Both the position numbers and the translations under genes were made by a program. A stretch of DNA of 64,000 bases from JAKAWQ01 sp963840545 (lineage in GTDB: Bacteria; Pseudomonadota; Alphaproteobacteria; Acetobacterales; Acetobacteraceae): NCBI GenBank assembly GCA_963840545.1, contig CAWIZE010000001.1:62001-126000 (forward strand), written 5' to 3'. The notes under the pieces are model-generated. The model saw only the letters and a list, made by a program, of their open reading frames with translations, had not been told where the DNA came from and did not search any database. Below are positions 9,131 through 18,196 of the stretch, one piece after another; positions within the stretch are counted from its first letter, which is position 1; each line of letters starts with the position of its first letter.

Positions 9131-10015
9131 ATGAGCCCGGTGATACGCCAGATCCATCCTCACTTCGTGGGCGAGGTCTCGGGGCTCGATGTGGCGCGGA
9201 CGCTCACGGCGGATGAGCGCGCAACCGTGCAGGACGCGATCGACCGCCATGCCGTGCTCGTCTTCCACGACCAGGCTTTGACGGACGAAGAGCAGATCGC
9301 CTTCACGCGCGGCTTCGGGGCGATCGAGGAGTCCGCCGGCGGGCACGTCGCCAAGACGCATGAGCGGCGGCTCGGCGCGGAGATGAACGACGTCTCCAAC
9401 CTCGGGATGGACGGCAAGCCGCTGGCACGCGACGACCGCAAGCGGATGTTCAATCTCGGCAACCGGCTCTGGCATTCCGACAGCTCGTTCCGCGCCGTTC
9501 CGGCGAAATATTCCATCCTCTCGGGGCGCAAGGTGGCGACGAACGGCGGGAACACCGAGTTCGCCGACATGCGCGCGGCCTATGACGCGCTCGATGCGGC
9601 GACCAAGGCGGAGATCGAGGACCTCGTCTGCGAGCACTCGCTCATCTATTCGCGCGGCTCGCTCGGGTTCGGCCCCTTCACCGACGAGGAGCGGATCATG
9701 TTCCGCCCGGTGCGCCAGCGCCTGGTGCGCACGCATCCAGCGACGGGACGCAAATCCCTTTATCTTGCCTCGCATATCGGCACGATCCTCGGCTGGCCGG
9801 TGCCCGAGGCGCGGGCTTTCCTCCGCGACCTCGCCGAGCACGCGACGCAACCCGCGTTCGTTCATGTGCATCGCTGGCGCGAGAACGATCTCGTGATGTG
9901 GGACAATCGCCAGACCATGCACCGCGTGCGCCGCTTCGATGAGAGCGAGGTGCGCGACATGCGGCGCACCACGGTCGCGGGCGACGCGCCGACCGCGGTG
10001 CAGGCGGCGGAGTAG
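9131..10015 (+). CDS. TauD/TfdA-family 2-oxoglutarate dioxygenase
   Basis: 294 residues. Iron ligands are visible as the HxD pair in WHSDSSF (near residue 115) and a distal His in NRQTMHRVRRF (near 263), followed by the 2-oxoglutarate-binding arginine in DMRRTTVAGD. Family members oxidise taurine, phenoxyacetates, alkyl sulfates or related compounds with Fe(II), oxygen and 2-oxoglutarate. GGGAGGGACGAGC before ATG 9131 is a good ribosome site. The gene is followed by an SDR, so the two may act in one pathway. The real substrate cannot be read from the sequence. Confidence 0.85.
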   Translation: MSPVIRQIHPHFVGEVSGLDVARTLTADERATVQDAIDRHAVLVFHDQALTDEEQIAFTRGFGAIEESAGGHVAKTHERRLGAEMNDVSNLGMDGKPLARDDRKRMFNLGNRLWHSDSSFRAVPAKYSILSGRKVATNGGNTEFADMRAAYDALDAATKAEIEDLVCEHSLIYSRGSLGFGPFTDEERIMFRPVRQRLVRTHPATGRKSLYLASHIGTILGWPVPEARAFLRDLAEHATQPAFVHVHRWRENDLVMWDNRQTMHRVRRFDESEVRDMRRTTVAGDAPTAVQAAE

Positions 10016-10108
10016 GCGCGTCCGCCTCTCCTGCTCATTCCGCGCGCGTTTGACCGCGGGGCCGCGGCGGCGGCACCATGGGCGGGATCCAAGGAAGGAG
10101 CGGGACGG

Positions 10109-10888
10109 ATGGCGCAATGGAGCGATCAGGTGGCGCTGGTCACCGGCGGGGCGCGCGGCATCGGGCGCGCGACGGCCGAGCTTCTGGCCAAGCGCGGTGC
10201 GGCGGTGTGCGTGAACTATGTGGCGCATGCCGAGGCGGCGGAGGCGCTCGCCAAGGAGATCCTCGCGGGCGGCGGGCGCGCGGTCGCGGCGAGCGCGGAC
10301 GTGAGCGATCCGAAGGCGGTGGAGGCGATGGTCGCGCGGACCGAGGCCGAGCTCGGGCCGATCACCATTCTCGTCAACAACGCGGGCATCGCCCTGCAGG
10401 CGACGCTCGATACGTTCGATGCGGGCGACTTCGCACGGATGCGCGAGATCAATGTCGACGGCGTGATCCATGCGACGCGCGCGGTGATGGCCGGGATGCG
10501 GGCGCGGCGCTACGGGCGGATCATCAATATCAGCTCGGTCGCCGGGATCGGGACCGCGCTGCCGGGCAATGCGTTCTATGCGGCGACCAAGGCCGCGGTG
10601 ATCATCCTGACGCGACGCTTCGCGATGGAGCTGGGCGAGGCGGGGATCACGGTGAACGCCGTCGCTCCGGGCTTCGTGCGCACCGACATGACCGAGGGAA
10701 AGCGGTCGGCGGAGGAATGGGAGAAGGTGAGCAAGCGGCTCGCGGAGCGCGCGATGACCGGGCGGATCGGCGAGGCGGCGGACATCGCCAATGCGGTCGC
10801 GTTCTTTGCCGCGCCCGAGGCGAGCTGGGTCACCGGCCAGGTGCTCGCGGTGGACGGTGGCAGGCTCGATTATCTCGGGCACGCCTGA
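10109..10888 (+). CDS. SDR-family NAD(P)-dependent oxidoreductase (FabG-like)
   Basis: 259 residues, classical short-chain dehydrogenase. Cofactor motif TGGARGIGR at residues 12-20, NNAG near 91, catalytic Ser in INISSVAG near 142, YAATK (Tyr/Lys) near 156, then PGFVRTDMT. The Asn-Tyr before the second turn (VNYVAH) suggests NADP rather than NAD. It ends with the family's VTGQVLAVDGG segment. It lies 93 bases after the dioxygenase and 18 bases from the convergent rpsI. FabG itself is possible, but no fatty acid synthesis genes are adjacent, so a catabolic alcohol dehydrogenase is more likely. Confidence 0.82.
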   Translation: MAQWSDQVALVTGGARGIGRATAELLAKRGAAVCVNYVAHAEAAEALAKEILAGGGRAVAASADVSDPKAVEAMVARTEAELGPITILVNNAGIALQATLDTFDAGDFARMREINVDGVIHATRAVMAGMRARRYGRIINISSVAGIGTALPGNAFYAATKAAVIILTRRFAMELGEAGITVNAVAPGFVRTDMTEGKRSAEEWEKVSKRLAERAMTGRIGEAADIANAVAFFAAPEASWVTGQVLAVDGGRLDYLGHA

Positions 10889-10906
10889 GGCTGGAGGGCC
10901 GGCGCC

Positions 10907-11395
10907 TCAGCGCTTCGAGAACTGGAAGCTGCGGCGGGCCTTGGCGCGGCCGTATTTCTTGCGCTCGACGACGCGCGAGTCCCGGGTGAGGAAGCCCGCC
11001 GCCTTCAGGATGCTTCGCAGATCCGGCTCGTAGTTGGTGAGCGCGCGGCTGATCCCGTGGCGGACGGCGCCGGCCTGGCCGGAAAGCCCGCCGCCGGTGA
11101 CGGTGCAGATGACGTCGAACTGGTTGTAGCGGTCGGCCACCAGGAAGGGCTGGGTAATCAGCATGCGCAGCACGGGGCGGGCGAAATACTGCGTCGCCCG
11201 CCGCCCGTTGATCGCGATGTCCCCCTTGCCCGGCTTGATCCATACCCGCGCGACGGCGTTCTTGCGCCGGCCGGTGGCGTAGGAGCGGCCCAAGGTATCC
11301 CGCTTCGGCTCGTGTTTCGGCGCCTCGGCAAGGTCCGGGGTCTTCGCCGCGAGCTCCTTGAGATCGGCGAGCGTGCGCGTCTGGGTTGCGGACAT
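10907..11395 (-). CDS. rpsI: 30S ribosomal protein S9
   Basis: 162 residues. The core (YATGRRKNAVARVWI, then GRRATQYF, and the closing KYGRAKARRSFQFSKR) is S9, whose basic C-terminal tail reaches the ribosomal P site. An N-terminal extension of about 35 residues before GRSYATGRRK is typical of alphaproteobacterial S9. The start is ATG at 11395; the open frame continues upstream only because of base bias. The gene follows rplM by five bases in the universal rplM-rpsI order. Confidence 0.97.
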   Translation of the reverse strand: MSATQTRTLADLKELAAKTPDLAEAPKHEPKRDTLGRSYATGRRKNAVARVWIKPGKGDIAINGRRATQYFARPVLRMLITQPFLVADRYNQFDVICTVTGGGLSGQAGAVRHGISRALTNYEPDLRSILKAAGFLTRDSRVVERKKYGRAKARRSFQFSKR

Positions 11396-11400
11396 CGGCT

Positions 11401-11865
11401 TCAGCCCCTTGCGTTCTTGACGTTCATCGCCGCCACGTCGAGCTTGCGCGGCGTCTGGCCGGCATGCGGGTGCTCGGGCCCGCCATAAACATGGAGATGG
11501 CGCATCTGCTGGCGCTGCAGCGGGCCGCGCGTGATCATCCGCTCGACCGCCTTCTCCAGGACGCGCTCGGGAAACTTGCTCTCGAGGCGCTGGCGGAGCG
11601 TCCGGCCCTTGATCCCGCCCGGATAGCCGGTGTGGTAATAGAACACCGATTGCTCGAGCTTGCGCCCGGTGACGCGCACCTTGCTCGCGTTCACCACCAC
11701 CACATTGTCCCCGCAATCGACGTGCGGGGTGAATTGCGGCTTGTGCTTGCCGCGCAGGCGCATGGCGACGAGGGACGCGAGCCGCCCGAGGACGAGGCCT
11801 TCGGCGTCGATCAGCACCCAGTCCTTGGTGACCTCCGCGGGCTTGAGCGAAAGGGTTGTCCTCAT
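11401..11865 (-). CDS. rplM: 50S ribosomal protein L13
   Basis: 154 residues from ATG 11865; an alternative ATG at 11874 would add three residues. The 11865 start is chosen because AAGGAT sits about nine bases upstream. Recognisable L13 blocks: KPAEVTKDWVLIDAEG, GRLASLVAMRLRGKHK, HVDCGDNVVVVNA, FYYHTGYPGGIK, and the closing LHVYGGPEHPHAGQ. It is an early-assembling large-subunit protein, cotranscribed with rpsI. Confidence 0.97.
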   Translation of the reverse strand: MRTTLSLKPAEVTKDWVLIDAEGLVLGRLASLVAMRLRGKHKPQFTPHVDCGDNVVVVNASKVRVTGRKLEQSVFYYHTGYPGGIKGRTLRQRLESKFPERVLEKAVERMITRGPLQRQQMRHLHVYGGPEHPHAGQTPRKLDVAAMNVKNARG

Positions 11866-11989
11866 CGGCGGCATCCTTGCGAGCGGCGGCGGCTTATGGC
11901 TGGAAGCGAGCCTCAGGTCAAGGGTTTGGGGTCGTGGTAAAAGGATACCACAGTTTGCGGGCGGGGGGCATTGCCCCTAGCATGGGACG

Positions 11990-13716
11990 ATGGACGAAGA
12001 GAAAAAATACGGATTGTCGCGCAACATCGCGGGCTACGGCGATGCCGAGTTCTCGCTCTATCTCCGCCGCTCCTTCGCCCACTCGATGGGCTATTCGCAG
12101 GCGATGCTGGAGCGGCCGGTGGTCGGCATCGTCGATACCGGCTCGGGCTACAACAACTGCCACCGCACCGTGCCCGAGCTGATCGAGGCGGTGCAGCCGC
12201 GGCGTGCTCGCGGCGGGCGGGCTGCCGCTCGCCTTCCCCACGGTCTCGCTGTGCGAGCCGTCGCTGTTCCCGACCTCGATGCATTACCGCAACCTCGCGG
12301 CCCTCGACACCGAGGCGATGCTGTTCGCCCAGCCGATGGACGCGGCGGTGCTGGTGGGCGGCTGCGACAAGACGGTGCCGGCGCAGCTCATGGCGGCGGC
12401 CTCGGCGCGATCTGCCGGTGGTCGGGCTGGTGACCGGGCCGATGCTGGCGACACCCTACCAGGGCGAGCGGCTGGCGGCCTGCACCGATTGCCGCCGCTA
12501 CTGGGCGGCCTACCGCGCCGGGCGGGTGAGCGCCGAGCGGATCGGCGAGATCGAGGGCAGGCTGGCGACGACCGCGGGCACCTGCGGCGTGATGGGCACC
12601 GCGAGCACGATGGCCTGCCTCGCCGAGGCGCTGGGCTTCCTGCCGGCGGGCACGGCGAGCATCCCCGCGGTGCATGCCGACCGGCTCGCGCGCGGCCGAG
12701 GAGGCGGGCGCGCTGGCGATGCGGCTGATCGAGGCCCCGATGCGGCCGTCGCAGATGATCACGCGGGAGTCGGTCGAGAACGCGCTGCTCGTGCTGCTGG
12801 CGCTCGGCGGGTCCACCAACGCGCTGATCCATCTGACGGCGATCGCCGGGCGGCGGGGGATCGCGGTGGATTTGCGGCGGCTGAACGAACTGTCCGATGC
12901 GACGCCGGTGCTGGTCGACCTGAAGCCGACGGGCGAAGGCTACATGGAGGATTTCCACGCCGCCGGCGGGATGCCCGCGCTGCTGTGGGAGCTTCGCGAC
13001 CTGCTGCATCTCGCGGCGATCGATGTCACCGGGGCGAGCCTCGGCGAACGGCTGGCGGCGGCGCCCGCGTTCGTCGATCGGCGCTACTATCCGCGCCCGG
13101 GCGGAACCGGTCTCGCCGGTGGGCGGGCTGGTGGCGCTTTTCGGCTGCCTCGCGCCGCGCGGGGCGATCCTGAAGCGGAGCGCGGCGACCCCTGCGCTGT
13201 TCGAGCGCGAAGCCCGCGCCGTGGTGTTCGACGGGATGGAGGAGCTTGGGCGGCGCATCGACGACCCGGCGCTGGAGGTCGCGCCCGAGGATTTTCTCCT
13301 CCTGAAGAACACCGGGCCCGCGACGCGCGGCCGGGATGCCGGAGGCGGGGTACCTGCCGATCCCGCAGAAGCTCGCGCGCGCCGGGGTGAAGGACATGGT
13401 GCGGATGAGCGATTGCCGGATGTCCGGCACCGCCTTCGGCACCATCGTGCTGCATATCGCGCCCGAGGCGGCGGCGGGCGGGCCGCTCGCGCTGGTCGAG
13501 ACGGGCGATCGGATCCGGCTTTCGGTCAAGGAGCGGCGACTCGATCTCCTGGTGGACGAGGCAGTGCTCGGCCGGAGGCGCGAGGGCTGGCGCCCGCGGA
13601 AGGTGCCGGAGCGCGGCTGGAACCGGCTGGTCGCCGAGCAGGTGCTCCAGGCGGACGAGGGCTGCGACCTCGCTTTCATGCGGCCGGGCGGGGGCAAAGG
13701 CGGCGGCGGGACGTAA
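11990..13716 (+). pseudogene. IlvD/Edd-family dehydratase, five +1 frameshifts
   Basis: Read continuously across frames, this is a dihydroxyacid/sugar-acid dehydratase. Conserved pieces: VVGIVDTGSGYNNCH, GGCDKTVPAQLMAAAS, TAGTCGVMGTASTMAC, LGGSTNALIHLTAIAGR, and MSDCRMSGTAFGTIVLH; the cysteines that bind the Fe-S cluster are all present. Frames change at about 12197, 12408, 12687, 13100 and 13318. Each break is repaired by deleting one base (extra C, C, C, G, C), and the repaired frame is exactly 573 codons, the usual family length. The CDKT and TASTMAC wording is closer to arabonate/xylonate dehydratases than to IlvD. Either a recently inactivated gene or a cluster of assembly insertions. 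Confidence 0.88.
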
Positions 13717-13719
13717 GTC

Positions 13720-14229
13720 TCAGGCGATCGTGGGGACGAGGAGAAAGAGATCGGTATCGCCGGTCTTGCCGCCGGCGCGGGTGATGAGCGCGTGGGCCTG
13801 GCCGCGATGGTGCGTCTGGTGGTTGAACATGTGGACGACGAGGAGCCGGCGCGGCGCCCCGACCTCGCGGTTCGCCCCGCCGCTGAACCAGGTCAGCGCG
13901 CCGGCAAGCCAGGCTTCGTCCACGCCGGAAGCCCAGGCGGAGATGGCGGTGTCGAGCGCCTCGCGCCGTGTCGCGAGCGTAGAGAAATCCTCGATCATGT
14001 GCGCGCTTTGGGCGAGCGGGACGTCGGGCTTCGGCCAGTCCGCGAAGCGCGAGAGCCACATCGAATCGCCCCATACGAGGTGGCAGAGCGTGCCGTGGAG
14101 GGAGCCCCAGAAGGCGCCCTGGTCGGCGCGGCGCTCCTCATCCGGGATGCCGGCCGCCGCGGCGTAAAGCCGGCGGTTCATCTCTTGGTTGTAGGCGGCC
14201 ATCGTCCGCACATAAGCCGGTTCGATCAT
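13720..14229 (-). CDS. DinB-family putative metal-dependent hydrolase/thiol transferase
   Basis: 169 residues, four-helix DinB fold. The three metal-ligand histidines are visible: one in LHGTLCHLVWGD and two in the VHMFNHQTHHRGQAH helix. Family members range from damage-induced proteins to mycothiol or bacillithiol S-transferases; the role here is unknown. GGAGG eight bases before ATG 14229 fixes the start. It is convergent with the damaged dehydratase gene, the stops being three bases apart. Confidence 0.8.
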   Translation of the reverse strand: MIEPAYVRTMAAYNQEMNRRLYAAAAGIPDEERRADQGAFWGSLHGTLCHLVWGDSMWLSRFADWPKPDVPLAQSAHMIEDFSTLATRREALDTAISAWASGVDEAWLAGALTWFSGGANREVGAPRRLLVVHMFNHQTHHRGQAHALITRAGGKTGDTDLFLLVPTIA

Positions 14230-14384
14230 CGGGCGACCCTCCTGCATCGCAGCCTTGCAAGCGGCGCTTCCGCCTGTTGGCCTCTTGCCGCGCCACCATA
14301 TACGAGGCCCCGGAAACGGCGGCGAGCGGCTTTGCCGCAATGCCGCAAACCGAGGCACAGAGCGAAAAATCAAGGAGAAAGTCC

Positions 14385-14576
14385 ATGCAAGGAGAAGATC
14401 CGATTCGCGTCGCCCGCTCGCTGATCGATCGGCACGGCGTGCGTGCGGCGGCGGTTGCGGAACAGCAGGCGAACGAGGCGCGGCTCGCCGCCAGGATCGA
14501 GGCGCTCGATTTCTGGCGCTCGGTCGGGACGGCGATCGCGGAGCTTCGCCGCAGCGCCCATCGCCGGGCGGCGTAA
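14385..14576 (+). CDS. Small conserved-type hypothetical protein
   Basis: 63 residues starting at ATG 14385, preceded by an excellent ribosome site (AAGGAGAAAGTCC). Composition is Ala/Arg-rich and wholly helical in appearance: 'DPIRVARSLIDRHG' then 'EQQANEARLAARIEALDFWRSVGTAI'. No membrane span or catalytic motif. A longer in-frame start at 14277 lacks a ribosome site. It lies between DinB and lysE, both on the other strand, so it has its own promoter. Function unknown. Confidence 0.6.
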   Translation: MQGEDPIRVARSLIDRHGVRAAAVAEQQANEARLAARIEALDFWRSVGTAIAELRRSAHRRAA

Positions 14577-14579
14577 ACG

Positions 14580-15206
14580 TCAGGCGTGGCCGCGCCGCCA
14601 GGCGGCGGCGAGCAGGCCGGCGCCGATCAGCAATGAGCCACCGGTACGGTTGACGAGACGCTGCACATCGGGGCGGCGGATCGTCTGGCGTACCGCGCTC
14701 GCCATGAGCGCGTAGGCGGCGGCGTTCGCGGTGGCGAGGACGAGAAAGATCGTCTCGAGGACGAGGATCTGCGGGAGGAGGCGCGCGCCGGGCAGCAGGA
14801 ACTGCGGGACGAAGGCGACAAAAAAGAGAAGACTTTTCGGGTTGAGCGACGTCACCGCATAGGCGTGGGCGAAGGCGCGGCGCGGGGCGACATCGCCGGC
14901 GGCTTCGCGGGTGCTGGTCGGGAAGATCGGGGCGCGCCAGAGCCGGATCCCGAGATAGACCAGGTAGGCGGCGCCGATCCATTTGAGCACGGTGAAGATT
15001 ACGGCCGAGGCGAGCAGCAGGGCGCCGAGGCCGGCCATCGAGGCGGTCATCGCGGTGAAATCCCCGAGCGCGACGCCGGCGACGATCGCCGGGGCGAGGC
15101 GGCGACCGTGGCCGAGCGAATAGGAGATCACGAGGAGGACCGTCGGTCCCGGGATCGCCACCAGCACGGCCGAGGCGGCCGCGAAAGCGAGAAAATGCGC
15201 GAGCAT
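14580..15206 (-). CDS. LysE/RhtB-family exporter
   Basis: 208 residues with six hydrophobic spans. The family hallmark PGPTVLLVISYSLGHGRR follows the first span, then GVALGDF and a KWIGAAYLVYLGIRLWR block. These proteins export amino acids such as lysine, homoserine or threonine from the cytoplasm. It lies 20 bases downstream of the three-gene dehydrogenase cluster on the same strand and may relieve build-up of an amino acid released by it. The initiation codon at 15206 begins the first membrane span directly. Confidence 0.85.
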   Translation of the reverse strand: MLAHFLAFAAASAVLVAIPGPTVLLVISYSLGHGRRLAPAIVAGVALGDFTAMTASMAGLGALLLASAVIFTVLKWIGAAYLVYLGIRLWRAPIFPTSTREAAGDVAPRRAFAHAYAVTSLNPKSLLFFVAFVPQFLLPGARLLPQILVLETIFLVLATANAAAYALMASAVRQTIRRPDVQRLVNRTGGSLLIGAGLLAAAWRRGHA

Positions 15207-15226
15207 CCGAGGCTTGTAGCCCGCGG

Positions 15227-16372
15227 TCAGGGGCGCGCGAAGCGGGCGATGTGGAAGGGCGCGATCGGCGTCGTGGTGGCGCCTCTATCGATCAGCTCGG
15301 CCATCACGTCGCCGACGCCGGGGCCGAGCTGGAAGCCGTGGCCGCAGAAGCCGAAAGCGTAATAGAGGCCGGGGATCTTGGCACTCGGACCGATCACGGG
15401 AATATCGTCCTCGACATAGGCTTCGATGCCGCTCCAGGTGCGGATGACGCTGAGTGCTGCGAGTGCCGGGACGAGGCGGCGGAGCTCGGGGAGCTGGCGG
15501 AGCGTGTTGGCGGGATCGACATAGGCGCGGCTTATGTCGGGCAGGGCCGGGCCGCGGCGGCCGCCGCCGAAGACGATGTTGCCGCGGGCGACCTGGCGGA
15601 GATAGACGCCCTCCTCCACGACATCGGAGAAGACGCCGATCACGGACTCCATAAAGACAGTAAACGGCTCGGTTACTGCCATCTGGGGGGCGTGGGAATG
15701 GGCGGGAACGGGCTCCTCGAAAAACCGGGCGGCGAGGTCGGGGCCCCAGGCGCCGGCCGAAATCAATAGGTTGGGAGCACGGAAGCGCCCGTTCGCGGAC
15801 GTTTCGATGACGAAATTATGCCCAGTCCGAGCGATTTCAACGACTTCCGTGTTCTCGAAAACGCGGGCTCCGAGGCGGGCGGCGGCGCGGGCGAAGGCGG
15901 GGGCGGCGAGGCGCGGGTTGGCGTGGCCGTCGAGCGGGGAAAAAGAGCCGGCGAGGGCGTCGGGGGAAAGGTAGGGAAAACGGGCGCGAAGGGCGTTGCG
16001 GCTGATCAGCTCGAGATCGAGGCCATAGGGGCGGGCGTCGGCGGCGTATTGCTCGAGGCGGCCGACCTCCTCGGGGCGGAAGCACACGCGGAGATGGCCG
16101 GAGGGGAGGAATTCGGCGTCCTCGCCGAGGAGCTCGTGGAGGCGGCCCCAGATCGCGCGGGAACGGTTGGCGAGCGGAAGCTGGGGCAGAAACCGGCCCT
16201 GGCGGCGGACATTGCCGAAATTGACGCCGCTCGCCTGCTGGCCGACCAGGCCGCGCTCGAGCAGGATGACCGAGCGGCCGCGACGGCGGAGGAAGAAGGC
16301 GGCGGCCGCGCCCATCAGGCCGCCGCCGATGATGAGGACGTCCGCGGCGGTTTCAGTGGCTGTTTCAGTCAT
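15227..16372 (-). CDS. FAD-dependent amine/amino-acid oxidase subunit (beta, DadA/SoxB-like)
   Basis: 381 residues. N-terminal FAD motif IIGGGLMGAAAAFFLRRRG followed by LLERG; then ASGVNFGNVRRQGR, and a C-terminal GFCGHGFQLGPGVGDVMAELI that closes the FAD site. This is the catalytic subunit of multi-subunit dehydrogenases such as opine oxidase, D-hydroxyproline dehydrogenase or hydrogen cyanide synthase. Start ATG 16372 overlaps the stop of the alpha subunit (ATGA). Acting with the two upstream subunits at the membrane or in the cytoplasm, it would oxidise a secondary amine to an imine. Confidence 0.83.
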   Translation of the reverse strand: MTETATETAADVLIIGGGLMGAAAAFFLRRRGRSVILLERGLVGQQASGVNFGNVRRQGRFLPQLPLANRSRAIWGRLHELLGEDAEFLPSGHLRVCFRPEEVGRLEQYAADARPYGLDLELISRNALRARFPYLSPDALAGSFSPLDGHANPRLAAPAFARAAARLGARVFENTEVVEIARTGHNFVIETSANGRFRAPNLLISAGAWGPDLAARFFEEPVPAHSHAPQMAVTEPFTVFMESVIGVFSDVVEEGVYLRQVARGNIVFGGGRRGPALPDISRAYVDPANTLRQLPELRRLVPALAALSVIRTWSGIEAYVEDDIPVIGPSAKIPGLYYAFGFCGHGFQLGPGVGDVMAELIDRGATTTPIAPFHIARFARP

Positions 16373-17766
16373 GAGTGGGTGGCGATGGGCAGGGGTTTGA
16401 CCGGGGCCTGGCCGCGGAGGCGGCCGACATCGGCGATCGGGGCGCCGCGGGCGGCGGCGAGGATCTCGGCGCCGGCGAGGCCGCAATAGCGGCCCTGGCA
16501 GCGGCCCATGCCGAGGCGGACGAAGGCTTTGGCACGATTGACCTCCGGGGCGTCGAGGGTGGTGGCGGCGCGGCGGATCTCGCCGGCGGTGATGGCTTCG
16601 CAGCGGCAGACGAGGGTTTCGTCGGGCAGGGCGGCGGCGAGGTGGGCGGGCCAGGGGAAGGCGCGCTCGAGCCCGGCGCGGAAGCGGGCCATGCGGGCGA
16701 GGCGGCGGCGCAAACCGGCGGTTTCGGCGGTGGGCACGGCGTGGCTGTGGCCGACGTCGAGGCCGTGGCCGAGGTCGGACAGCAGCGCGCAGGCGGCGAG
16801 GCGGCCGGCAAGCTCGGCGGCGTCGGCCCCGGCGATGCGGGCGCCGTCGCCGGCGAGGTAGATGCCGGGAACCGAGCTACGACCATCGGTATCGGTGATG
16901 GGCAGCCATTGGCGCAAGAGGGAATCGAAGGCGAAGTCGCAATGGGCGAGGTCGGCGAGCTGGGTCTCGGAGCGGAGGCCGTAGCCGAGGCCGACGGCGT
17001 CGCAGGCGAGGGTTTGGGGGTGGCCGCGGGCGTCGCGAAAGTGAATGGCTGAGACGCGCTCGGAGCCGGTGATGGCGAGGGGTGTGATGGCGGAGAAGGT
17101 CGGGATGCGGTGGGCGGCGAGGAAGGCTTGGTAATAGAGGCCCTTGGCGAGCGTTGCGGGTTGGGAGGAGAGCGCGGGAAGGGCGGCGAGGCGCGTGGGA
17201 CGGGAAGACGTATCGAGGATGGCGGCGGGCGGGCAGCCCGCGCGGGCGTATTGGTATGCGACGAGGGTGAGGAGCGGGCCGGTGCCGAGGAAGACCGGGC
17301 GGGCGCCGATGGCGCAGGCCTGGGATTTGAGCGCGATCTGGGCGCCGCCGAGGCTGGTGACGCCGGGGAGCGTCCAGCCGGGGACGGGCATGATGCGGTC
17401 GGTGGCGCCGGGGCAGAGGATGAGTGCGTCGAAGCGGAGCGCCTCGGTGTTGAGGGCGCGGCGGAGATGGATTTTTCCCTCGTAGACGGTCCAGGCGAGG
17501 GTTTCGGGGCGATAATCGATGCGGGGGATCAGGGCATCGAACATGGCGTGGAGCGCGGTCGCCTTCGCGGCCTCGAGGCCGTAGAGGCGGGCGGGCGGGC
17601 GGCGGAAGTTCGGCGGCTGGCGGCGATAGATCTGGCCGCCGCTACGGGGCGCCTCGTCGATGACGATGGGGCGGAGGCCGGCGGCGACGAGGCGTTCGGC
17701 GGCGCGCATGCCGGCGGGGCCGGCGCCGACGATGATTACGGTTGGGACTAGGGTTGGGGCGGGCAT
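16369..17766 (-). CDS. FAD/NAD(P)-binding dehydrogenase alpha subunit with BFD-like [2Fe-2S] domain
   Basis: 465 residues. Pyridine-nucleotide-disulfide fold: IIVGAGPAGMRAAERL at the N-terminus, GGQIYRRQPP, a second GTGPLLTLVAYQYA motif, and GIYLAGDGARIAG. The C-terminus has a BFD-type iron-sulfur site with CRCEAIT and, about 33 residues later, CQGRYC. This is the organisation of OoxA/HcnB-type alpha subunits. ATG 17766 overlaps the end of the small iron-sulfur subunit by 19 bases. Electron flow would run from the beta-subunit FAD through this subunit's clusters to the respiratory chain; that is known for the family, not shown here. Confidence 0.84.
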   Translation of the reverse strand: MPAPTLVPTVIIVGAGPAGMRAAERLVAAGLRPIVIDEAPRSGGQIYRRQPPNFRRPPARLYGLEAAKATALHAMFDALIPRIDYRPETLAWTVYEGKIHLRRALNTEALRFDALILCPGATDRIMPVPGWTLPGVTSLGGAQIALKSQACAIGARPVFLGTGPLLTLVAYQYARAGCPPAAILDTSSRPTRLAALPALSSQPATLAKGLYYQAFLAAHRIPTFSAITPLAITGSERVSAIHFRDARGHPQTLACDAVGLGYGLRSETQLADLAHCDFAFDSLLRQWLPITDTDGRSSVPGIYLAGDGARIAGADAAELAGRLAACALLSDLGHGLDVGHSHAVPTAETAGLRRRLARMARFRAGLERAFPWPAHLAAALPDETLVCRCEAITAGEIRRAATTLDAPEVNRAKAFVRLGMGRCQGRYCGLAGAEILAAARGAPIADVGRLRGQAPVKPLPIATHS

Positions 17767-18113
17767 GGCAGGCTCGGGGGCGGGCTCGTGGTGAGGATGG
17801 ACATGCCTTCGGCCGCTTCGGTGGAGCAGGCGCGGAGACGTTCGCCGGACACGGTCCAGACCCAGCAATCCTGGCAGGCGCCCATCAGGCAGAAGCCGGC
17901 GCGGGGGCCGTCGCCGAACTCGCTGTCGCGCAGGCGCGCCCCGGCGGTGAGGAGGGCTGTGAGGAGCGTGTCGCCGGCGAGCGCGGTGATGGGGGCGCCA
18001 TCGACGGTGAGGCGCAGGGCTGGGCGGGCGCGCTCGTCGAGACGATGGAATAGGGGGCGGGGAAAGAGGGGGCGGGGAAAGAGGGGTTGGGGAAAGAGGG
18101 GTTCGGCTTGCAT
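17748..18113 (-). CDS. [2Fe-2S] ferredoxin-like gamma subunit
   Basis: 121 residues. Cluster ligands appear as FCLMGACQDC followed by a fourth Cys in RLRACS, the plant-ferredoxin pattern of the HcnA/OoxC type. Before the domain is a Pro-Leu-Phe repeat coded by about four copies of a 15-base tandem repeat (18052-18105). ATG 18113 is chosen because the family begins near there; an in-frame ATG at 18182 would overlap the regulator's operator. It is the first gene of the three-subunit operon, divergent from the LysR gene. Confidence 0.8.
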   Translation of the reverse strand: MQAEPLFPQPLFPRPLFPRPLFHRLDERARPALRLTVDGAPITALAGDTLLTALLTAGARLRDSEFGDGPRAGFCLMGACQDCWVWTVSGERLRACSTEAAEGMSILTTSPPPSLPCPPQP

Positions 18114-18170
18114 CGGGGGGAGGGTCGCTGCGGGGCGGCGAAGAGTCCAATCGCCATTCGGCTTGCGCGT

Positions 18171-18185
18171 ATAAGGGCGCATTAT
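18171..18185. promoter_or_regulatory. Probable LysR operator ATAA-N7-TTAT, site 1
   Basis: ATAAGGGCGCATTAT, with outer T and A extending the symmetry to TATAA...TTATA. The ATAA-N7-TTAT form is the one described for OccR-type regulators of opine genes. It lies between the divergent gamma-subunit gene and the LysR gene, ending 11 bases before the LysR start, so it could serve both autoregulation and activation of the dehydrogenase operon. Confidence 0.65.
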
Positions 18186-18196
18186 ATGATGGCGGG

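Noticed and set aside
11990..13716. Programmed frameshifting in the dehydratase gene
   Set aside because: Five +1 shifts at unrelated sequences without slippery motifs or stops are not a known recoding pattern; insertion error or mutation is simpler.
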